NCBI GenBank assembly: GCA_027475525.1
Contig: JAMWFC010000115.1
Span: 186,001-250,000 of the forward strand
Direction of reading: 5' to 3'
Length of the DNA stretch: 64,000 nt
Source of the DNA: Macrolepiota albuminosa
Lineage: Eukaryota > Basidiomycota > Agaricomycetes > Agaricales > Agaricaceae
In this document: one piece after another, positions 56,053 through 64,000 of the stretch
Layout of the letters: each line of letters begins with the position of its first letter
How positions within the stretch are numbered: position 1 is the stretch's first letter
Translations under genes and position numbers: made by a program
The notes under the pieces: generated by a model
The model's input: the letters and a program-made list of their open reading frames with translations, nothing else
Told to the model about the DNA's origin: nothing
The model's database searches: none

Positions 56053-59000
56053 TCCTGAAGCACCAGAGGATGAAAATGCCTCTGGAGTAGAAGAGTTGTT
56101 GGATGACAAATACGTTGAGGTTGACGTATACAACAACGACTATTATGCCCAGGAGTCAGACTCAGAATTCATGGGAGCTCTGATGGACTACCCGGCCAGC
56201 GCATTAGACCGACCAGTTGGAGCAGCCAATGTGAAGGTGTATAAGGTACACCTTTGCAAGGCTCCAGAGAAGCTGGTGAGACTGGTGTTGAAGCACAAGG
56301 ACAAGGAGTGCCTGGCATCGTACGTTGAGGTGGATGGCCACAAGGCATGGACATTGTGGGATTCAGGTAGTACAACTACTGGGGTGACACCTCAGTTTTG
56401 TCAAGTGCATGATATCTCTGTCAGTGAGTTGAAGGAGCCACTACTCCTTCAATTGGGTACTGTGGGCAGTTGAGCTACAGTACAGTTTGGCATGCAGGCG
56501 AGTATTGCCTGTGCAAAATCCAGGATGAAAGAGTACCTTGACGTGGCAAATTTTGATCAATACGACTTGATTATAGGCATGCCGTATATGAGAAAGCACA
56601 AGGTTCTGCTTGATTTCAAGAAGAATGAGATAGTGGTGGATGGCACCACCATTCCTGCAGTGTGAGTGACCATAGATAATGGCGATGGACATCTCCATCA
56701 ACACCGCGCCACAGAGAAGAAGGTGCTAGTCAGGTGACACCGACTAGATGGAGGCAATAAATCGCCTACGGTGGAGGATGGAGAGGATGAGGAGCAAGCT
56801 CATGTGAGCTTGCCAGCAGATAGCCCAGCGGTGTTGATGCTGGAAAGCGAGGCTGTAAAGTACAAACATACTCTGAAGAGGGGGGAGAGCCCCAAGATGA
56901 AGTATGAAAGGCAGAGTAAGCCTGAGGACAAGTGGCCTCAGCACACGGCAAGCACAGAGTGCCAACTGACGTCGTCGTGAGTGAAGGTTGAGGACTTAGT
57001 AACGGATGACAAATAAGGACTGATGGAGGACAAGGCGTCCTCCACACATACAAATCGGTCAATCTGGGATCAACCGGTACCTCATCCCACGTTTGAATAG
57101 GTGTTTGATCCACGAATGCCTGCTGAGTAGAATGAGCTAGTGGCATCAATGTATGCGTGGAATGGACCATGATGGACATCGAAGGAGGAGTCATATCGTC
57201 AGGCTAGTGATGACGAGATATTGCCACCAAGTGAGGTATTCTTTGACAGACTGTCTGTGATGTCGTGGAGAAGCAAGAAGGAGGTGCCTGTGCGACTGCA
57301 CACACTAGATGACAGTGAGCTGAGGATTACTGCCCTCAGAGAGAAGTATGGCCGCCCAGCCATACAAGCAAAGCTGTCCGGGCATCCATGCAAGGATGTA
57401 GACTGGAAGGGCAAAGGTAAAACCAGTGGTTTTATGGAGGAGGACATTCCAGACCTACAATTGCAGTGGCAGCAGGAATTTGGGGATATTCTGAATAGAA
57501 CCAAGGAGGAGTTACCTTCTTGGCATGAGGTCAACTATGAAATCAACCTTATTGATGAGACAAAGGTGTATCAATATCATTTGCTACAATGTCCAATGGC
57601 ACTGCAGCAGCAGCTCCGAGACAAGACCAATCGGTATCTGAGAGCCCACTGGTGGAAGGCCCAACCGGCATCCCAAGCTGCTCCGCTATTGTGCATTCCG
57701 AAGAAAGATGATACCTTGAGGACGGCGTTGGATGCTCACCAACGCAATGACAACACTGTAAAGGACATGACGCCACTCCTGGATCAGGAAGTGATTCAAG
57801 AGGATGTTTCCAGAGCAAAGTTCAGGTCAAAAATTGACCTGATGGACACTTATGAGCAAGTGAGAATTTGCTTGTCTGATATCCCAAAGACAGTGTTCTC
57901 ATCAATCATGGGAACATATGTGAGCAACATTATGCAGATAGGAGATTGTAATGCTCCTGCAATGTTTCAGAGGTTGATGACCTCCATCTTCCAGGATGTT
58001 ATCAGGAGGTTTGTTCATATATATCTGGACAACATATTCATATACTCCGATTCAATCGAAGAACATGAAGAGCATCTTCATGTCATTTTTGAGCGACTGA
58101 GGTCTAATCTACTGTACCTCAAGTGGAAGAAATGTGAACTATATGCCGAGACAGTAGACTGCCTTGGACACAAGATTGACAGTCAGGGTATTCACCCTGA
58201 CCAGGACAAAATCGATCGCATACGCGAATGGCGTGTGCCTCGTAATTATAACAATGTGCAAAGATTCGTGAGACTGGTGAACTATATCGGCAACTGTCTG
58301 CCTGATATTACAGCGTATACTGGACCCTTGATGTCCATCATGCAGAACTGAGCTCCATTTATATGGAGACCTATACACCAGCGCTGTTTTGAGATGATCA
58401 AGAGGATCTGCCCAAAGACACCAGTCATTTGTCCCATAGATCCCCAACGTGATGAGCTGATTTGGCTCATCTGTGATGCCTCAAAGACTGGAGTAGGTGC
58501 AATGTATGGCCAGGGAAGTTCCTGGCAGAATTGTCAGCCAGCGGGGTTCATGTTGAGGAAGTTCACCTCAGCCCAACAGAATTATGTGGTCCATGAGCTC
58601 GAAACGCTGGCAATACTTGAGGCACTCCTTAAAGGAAGTTCACCTCAGCCCAACAGAATTATGTGGTCCATGAGCTCGAAACGCTGGCAATACTTGAGGC
58701 ACTCCTTAAGTGGGAAGACAAATTGATGGGATACAAGATCCACATCATTACAGACCATAAAGCACTTGAGTTCTTCAAGACTCAAGCAACGTTGTCTCCC
58801 AGGCAATGCCGGTGGATTGACTATATGTCTCGCTACAACTTTGACATCACATATGTCAAAGGCAAACTGAACAAGGTAGCGGACTGTCTCTCAAGGTATT
58901 TTGAGAGCAATAGAGTTGGTGAACACCATGATACGCATGATTATGTTGATGGGGATATTCATATTGATTCCCAGGGCAATGATCTTCCATACCATCACTA

Positions 59001-60728
59001 CAAAGAGGTGAAGGAGCATGTGGTCAAGCTTCGTGCTATGCAAGCGACTGAACTGCGATGCAGTCGACAACTGCAAGAGTGGCAAGAGGGCCGAGACATA
59101 GAAGCTGAGCAACTAGAGCAGGCTCAGCCAAAGGAGGCGACAATGCCACGCCAAAGCGAGACAGGGAGCAGTTGTGGACCGTATGGCCACGATATTACGC
59201 TTGCTGATGCGTTATCGCCTACAGGAGAGTATCGTAACCCTCCTGTTACTCAAACCAATGAGTACCTACAGAAGGTACTGAGGGGTTATAGCCGCAATGC
59301 GTTCTACACTGAAATCTGGCAGAATGCAGACGCCCACACACGCTTCAGCGTGGATGAGAAAATGAATGTTCAAGGGCACAACATGGTGTGTTTACCACAT
59401 GACCGAACATCGATCACGCAGATGTCACTCAAGCACATGAGGTTGTTGGTCACTTTGGAATCAACAAAACACTGGAATACCTGAGGCAATGGTACTGGTG
59501 GCCTCAGATGCAGAAAGAAGTGATGCACTTCTGCCAGACCTGCGAGGTCTGCCAGTGGTCGAAGACCAGCAATAGGAAGTCAGCAGGGAAGTTGCATTCC
59601 CTGCCCATCCTGACGAAGCTGTGGGACTCCATTGGAATGGACTTTGTTGGTCCATTCCCCGAGTCCAAAGATTATAACTACCTTTGGGTGGTTATTTGCC
59701 GAATGACCAGTATAGTGCATTTGATACCAGTGCACACAACCATTACTGCGTCCGCATTATCCTGGATCTACTTGAAGGAGATTGTAAGGCTACATGGCCT
59801 TCCAAGTTCAATCGTGAGCAATCGAGATGCAAAGTTTATGTCTCACTGGTGGTGAGAACTTCACAAGCTCCTGGGAGCTAAATTGCTCATGTCTACCTCG
59901 TTTCATCCGCAGACGGATGGACAGACAGAGCAAGCGAATAGAAGTATTGCCCAAATCTTTCGTATGGTGGCCTGACTGGACCAACATGATTGGGTAGATA
60001 GGATACCGCTAACTGAGTTCACGATCAACACAAGTGTGTCAGAGACCACGAAATATGCACCGTTCGAGCTCAATGGAGGATACATGCCCTCCATGCTGCA
60101 CGAACTAAGGACAGACGGAGTCGTCCACAAGGGGGTGAAGGACTTTGCATGGCAAGCATTGGAGAATCTATCCAGTGCACATGACGCTATCATTGCTGCG
60201 CATGTTATACAGGCACAACATGCAAATGATAGGCGGAGTGATGAACCAGAACTAACACCTGGGACGTTAGTATATCTGTTGACAGAAAACTTGAATCTTC
60301 CGAAAGGAAGGGCGAGAAAGCTGTGTCCAAAATTTATTGGACCATACAAAGTCTTGGTCGCAGAACCAAGCACATCAAACTATGCTCTGGAGCTGCCTGC
60401 AGCTCTGCAAGCACGTCAGATTGTGCCTAAGTTTCATGTATCACTACTTAGGCAATATAACGCAAACAATGATGCTATGTTTCCTAATCAGGTGACGCCT
60501 GAGCCATATGACTTTGGTGCCAGTGACAAACAGGAATGGTTTGTCGAGGACATTCTGGGCCATCGGTGGCAGAAAGGAACGCATCTCGAATTTGAGGTAT
60601 GATGGAGTGCGGGTGATATGGCATGGGAGTCATATCACACATGTGCTAAGTTGGCAGTGTTGGATCGATACTTAGAACTGCAGGGTGTGAAGTGCCCAAA
60701 TCAGCTTGCTAAGCGCTCACGTGCATAG
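56053..60728 (+). pseudogene. Gypsy pol: protease, RT, RNase H, integrase, chromodomain
   Basis: Protease: KAWTLWDSGSTTTGVTPQF (D-S-G) near 56350. RT (57221-58351): LLDQEVIQEDVSRAKFRSKI, AMFQRLMTSIFQDVIRRFVH and the active site YLDNIFIYSDS, where the usual second Asp is Asn. RNase H: ELIWLICDASKTGVGAMYGQ, then, after a 77 bp tandem duplication at 58556-58709 that shifts frame, WEDKLMGYKIHIITDHKALE. A second shift lies near 59440. Integrase: VVGHFGINKTLEYLRQWYWW, HFCQTCEVC, IGMDFVGPFPES, IVSNRDAKFMS (Asn for the catalytic Asp) and HPQTDGQTEQANR. The end is chromodomain-like (WSAGDMAWESYHTCAKL). Stops are mostly TGA (for example 56471, 58349, 59853, 59972 and 60600). Confidence 0.88.
58556..58709 (+). 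repeat. 77 bp tandem duplication inside RNase H
   Basis: Units 58556-58632 and 58633-58709 are direct copies containing TTCACCTCAGCCCAACAG. Since 77 is not a multiple of three, the second copy shifts the pol frame. The period is the same as the LTR tandem repeat at 52391-52544, though the sequences are unrelated. Confidence 0.92.
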
Positions 60729-60958
60729 CTTGATGGCGGTGATAAGATGTAGGCCAGATCAGTCGGAGCTTGGACCAACTGAGTATCTGATCTGGATCAG
60801 ATCATGATTGTGTCAGAAAGATAAGATGGAGATTTATCCATCTGATGAGATAATGCAGATCATGATGCGGAGTTGACAGTTGGATCAGGTTATGTAACCT
60901 GATGATGGGGAATTTAGTGTGTTTTTTCCTACTGACACGTCGACATTTTCGTAGTACC

Positions 60959-63814
60959 ATGTCATACCATTACCAGCGTACGACCAGTGAGCAGCAGTCT
61001 CAGAACCCACAGGGTTCTGGAGGAGGGGGGAATCGCCCCCAGCAAAGCATTCAGCAACCTGTAACAATGCCGACTGTGGCGTCATATCCAGTGGTGTCCC
61101 AGTTTGGGCAGAACCCAGCCCAATTTGGACAACCTCCGCAGTTTTACCCACCGTTTTTCCAGATGCCATACTTTCCAGGACCAGCTGGTCCTGGACAGCA
61201 GATGAGAGGACAGGTGATGTGGGGTATGCCCATGCCGATGCAGCAGACACAGACCCAAAGTGCAAGTACACTCCCTTTGGATGAAAAAGCACTAACTGCA
61301 CCACAGGTAGCACCCATGGACGTAGATGACGATGCAGGGCGTCAACAGCAAGGAAAGAGCGAGGTGGTGCAACCTCGATGACAGCAAGAGAGGATGCTGC
61401 CCCCGCAAGATGCATATAGAAGAGACTGGAGGCGATCACCTCTGAGGAGTACTGAGGCACAAGGAGGTGGGCCTCGGGAAATAATAGGGTGCAGACGAGA
61501 TGAGCCAGCAGCGAGGACGCAAAATCGAGGTCAACCCCGACCTCGAACACCACCTCAATGAGCATTGCCATCACCTCGTCATGCACCATCTCCGCAGCAC
61601 TTATCGTATGCAGAGAAAGGAAAAGGGAAGGAGATCGGGATGCCGTCAGAGGTTCTGGACCCTCAGGCAGAGGCAGTCTGGAGATGGCTCATATCTGCTG
61701 GCCAGCGAGTGCTGCCAGAGTCCACGTTTCTGGTGGATCTGGTGGCTCAGGTGGTAATTATGGGCCTGCTCAATGAGATCGTTATGCTGCAGCAGCGTAA
61801 TGACAATACAATTAAAACATTCACAAATGCCATGAAGAAGCGTCCGTCGTTGGAGGAGGAGCAGCCTGAGGCAAAACACCTCAGAGCACATGATGCAGTA
61901 CCAGAGGTTGGGGTGCAGGAAGCTGGAGAACTCACTCTGATTCCGGCCGAGTTACATGATGAGCTTGTGGAGGATGACACTAGTTTACGAGGATTGTCCT
62001 CGTCAACACATGTGCCCTCCCAGCAGTCAGGAACAAAGCGGCAGGATGAGGTGGTCCTGTCAGAAGTGGAGTTTGGAGCAGATGTCCCACGAGGAGCAGA
62101 CAGAGTAGTGATGCAGTTTGGAGCAGTGGTGCAGTTTGAGGCACCACTGAGGGCGTATGCATTCGCGGTTCCCATAAAGGACACAAGAACAGATGCCAAA
62201 GTAGAAGGGCGGCTCCTGACATTAGCTGCACTTGGTCTGAATGAACCAAGCGACGGGAGTGATTACAGAGAGTCATCAGATAAGACCCCCTCAGAAGGAG
62301 AGACCCCCGCTAAATGCCGAGTGCATTTAGACAAAAAACGCAAGAGAAAGGCTCAGAAGAAGCATGAGGCCGCCTGGCAGGCAAAGGTTGATAAAGACTG
62401 GGAGGAGCAGGCCACAGGCTGTATTTCTGATGGCCTAGGTGTGTTTGTCAGCGGAATGTCAGTGGAGCGGTCTAATTGGTTCTACGGTGGGGCACTTGAC
62501 CGCCACTTTTATTACTTCCAGCTCACAAATACGGTATTCGTGAGTGATGAAGCCTTAGCTGCAAAGACATATGAGGAGGAGAAAGGAGAAAGGTATTATC
62601 ATACCTTGAAGGAGCTGGACCGTGTGGTACCAAGGGGATTTCTGATGAATCCCCAGCAATTGCGAAAGCTCCATGAGCTTTCACAGAACAAGTTCAAGTC
62701 AGTGTCACTGCGCACTGAAGCCTACTACCTGTTGCGCGAGTTTCAGCGCATCAGCATTAACTGTTACACTACACTGAGGGATAAGACGATGACTCTGGTG
62801 TGTACACCAGAGTACGAACACATTTTGCTCCCTCTGGATCTTTCCTCCCATCACACGAACATCGTGGTCATGCCGACCCCAGACGGGTACCTGCGATGGA
62901 AGGACCGAGCCGGAAGACTGTTTTTTATGCTCACCGGGTTTGATTCTGAAGGTGTACGTTTCACCTTTGATCTGGACAAACTGGCGCAGAATGTACTCTA
63001 TTTCTGTCAACCAGGAATGATGAATTGAGTGTACAGCATTGCAGTAGATCGAGCGTATCGCATTCACTGGCGTACTCTGCTGGGACATGCCCTTACATGT
63101 GGACTGTCTCCCTCAGGAAGAGCGCGGGAATGCTTTGCAAGGCTGTTGGCCTTGATTTTTGCACGTCCTGGACTGTATTGTGAGGTGGTCACTAATTACG
63201 ACGCCGCTAATCCCAGCACACCGTTTGTACCCATGAGCTGGACTGATGTCCAGTTCCAACCCCCACATTTTGACGTGGCTAATGCTGTCAACATCACTGA
63301 TGCTGACATGCTTTGAGCTATGATAGCCAACCACGTACCCGTCGAGTGGGTAGATCATGCCTATACCTTCGGCGTGGTCTACCTTGAAAATCAGTTTCTT
63401 GTGGCCACAGCATCCATCGACCATTTCCGTGAGGTCGACAATGAACACCATCGTCGACTGGACATCTATAGAGAGCCTCCAGCCATTATACGGTGGGATG
63501 ATTGGCGATTGCCCACAGACGATGATATGATTCGTCTTCACGCATTACTAGCCCGTGAGTTTGCTCAAGGTCATGAGTACCTTGAAAGTGGACTGTACTA
63601 TCCCATGGAGATGAACCCCAACCGTCGAGATTTGTGGCAACACCGTTCTTAACACGGGCCATATCCCCCATCTCCTTTGCACACTGCCACATCAGTTCAG
63701 GCTCCTACAGCCTCAACATCGTCGGGCCCCGTCACCTCATCATCCTCGGTTAACGTCGACACTGAGATGAAGATCGATATGGCCAGCAAGTTGTCGCGTC
63801 TGCCGTCTGTGTAA
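60959..63814 (+). pseudogene. Third ORF of the Gypsy element, unknown protein (about 950 codons)
   Basis: One reading frame runs from ATG 60959 to TAA 63812-63814, broken only by TGA at about 61379, 61559, 63026 and 63314 and TAA at 63650. These are single-base stops and there is no frameshift. The N-terminal 150 residues are Gln/Pro/Gly-rich (QFGQPPQFYPPFFQMPYF). The middle carries a basic nuclear-signal-like HLDKKRKRKAQKKHEAAW after an acidic stretch. The C-terminal half is well structured (CISDGLGVFVSGMSVERSNW, then LLREFQRISINCYTTLRDKT, and YLRWKDRAGRLFFMLTGFD). No membrane span or signal peptide is seen, so it is not an envelope-like protein by sequence. I do not recognise a domain. It sits between pol and the polypurine tract in the same sense as pol. 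Confidence 0.75.
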
Positions 63815-63980
63815 TTATCATAGGCGGCTCATCTCTTTTTCAATTCATACTGTCGGTTAATGTTGGCGTTGTATTTTTTGACAGATGACTTGGACATTCT
63901 CAAGCCATGGAGGACCGAAGTGCCTCCCTATTTTTTGACCTGAACGAATTGTCCCTCCTTACATAGAGACTGATTACCAG

Positions 63981-64000
63981 TCTCAAAGGGGGGCATGTAA
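63981..64000 (+). other. Polypurine tract and first five bases of the 3' LTR
   Basis: CAAAGGGGGGCA followed by TGTAA. The purine run primes plus-strand synthesis in LTR elements, and TGTAA repeats the start of the candidate 5' LTR (52356). The LTR continues outside the window. Confidence 0.75.

Larger units (their letters stand above)
52356..64000 (+). mobile_element. Chromodomain Ty3/Gypsy element with an extra third ORF
   Basis: The order is candidate 5' LTR start (TGTAAC at 52356), gag (52774), protease, RT, RNase H, integrase, chromodomain (to 60728), ORF3 (60959-63814), polypurine tract and the start of the 3' LTR (TGTAA at 63996). It is interrupted by a solo LTR of another family at 55359-56047. 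It sits in the LINE ORF1, with CTTCA (52351-52355) as the possible left target copy; the right flank is outside the window. Numerous in-frame stops, mainly TGA, make it inactive. Length over 11.6 kb, or about 10.9 kb without the insertion. Confidence 0.88.

Noticed and set aside
52774..63814. TGA read as an amino acid (alternative genetic code) in the Gypsy element
   Set aside because: Housekeeping genes here use TGA as a normal stop, TAG and TAA stops also occur in the element, and catalytic residues are lost. Decay explains it.
60959..63814. ORF3 as a retroviral-type envelope
   Set aside because: No signal peptide, membrane anchor or cleavage-like motif; only its position is env-like.
1..64000. 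CRISPR arrays, bacterial operons, phage genes
   Set aside because: Introns, LINE and LTR elements and the gene set show a fungal nuclear genome; no regular direct-repeat/spacer array was seen.

Overview
The window looks like nuclear DNA of a basidiomycete, most likely an Agaricomycete. Genes are broken by 45-60 nt GT-AG introns, a WASP/Las17 with a long polyproline tract sits among conserved housekeeping genes, and the transposons are fungal Copia, chromodomain Gypsy and Tad1-like LINE types. The species cannot be named from sequence alone.

Layout. 1-7.0 kb is a nest of decayed retroelements: an LTR cut by the window edge, a minus-strand Copia relic holding a 0.9 kb insertion, a Gypsy relic, and two structures that look like Copia-type LTRs. 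7.1-20.9 kb is gene-rich: WASP/LAS17 (+), GH105 hydrolase (-), TMEM19/DUF92 protein (-) with a small overlapping upstream gene, TFB5 (-), ribose-5-phosphate isomerase (+), BCS1-like AAA ATPase (-) and a conserved unknown (+). 21.3-22.7 kb is a lone LINE ORF1. 24-32.2 kb holds a peroxiredoxin, a large protein with three Cys modules, and mitochondrial aconitase, all minus. 34.9-44.8 kb holds a 7TM protein, an unknown minus gene, a cation/proton antiporter, a single-TM Ser/Thr-rich protein and a kinase-like gene. 45.3-64 kb is a second nest with four layers: an older minus-strand gene end is hit by a Tad1-like LINE (minus), which is hit by a chromodomain Gypsy element (plus), which is hit by a solo LTR (plus).

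Most interesting: at 4.6-4.8 kb and 6.8-7.0 kb two unrelated sequences share the same plan. A short intron with perfect GT...AG ends is present in one copy of a repeat and exactly missing from the neighbouring copy, next to a primer-binding site matching the anticodon arm of initiator tRNA-Met. The 5' splice site lies in a hairpin whose outer stem pairs differ but still pair at both loci, and in a possible third copy at 40.5 kb. This suggests LTRs that carry an intron, are copied from spliced RNA, and may hide the splice site in RNA structure.

The Gypsy element carries a long unknown third ORF (about 950 codons) in the env position. Its coding frame is decayed mostly by TGA stops and Asp-to-Asn changes at RT and integrase catalytic sites, the pattern expected from C-to-T change at CpG. 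Exon boundaries were placed by eye from splice signals and reading frame, and family names come from motifs recognised by eye, without any search.
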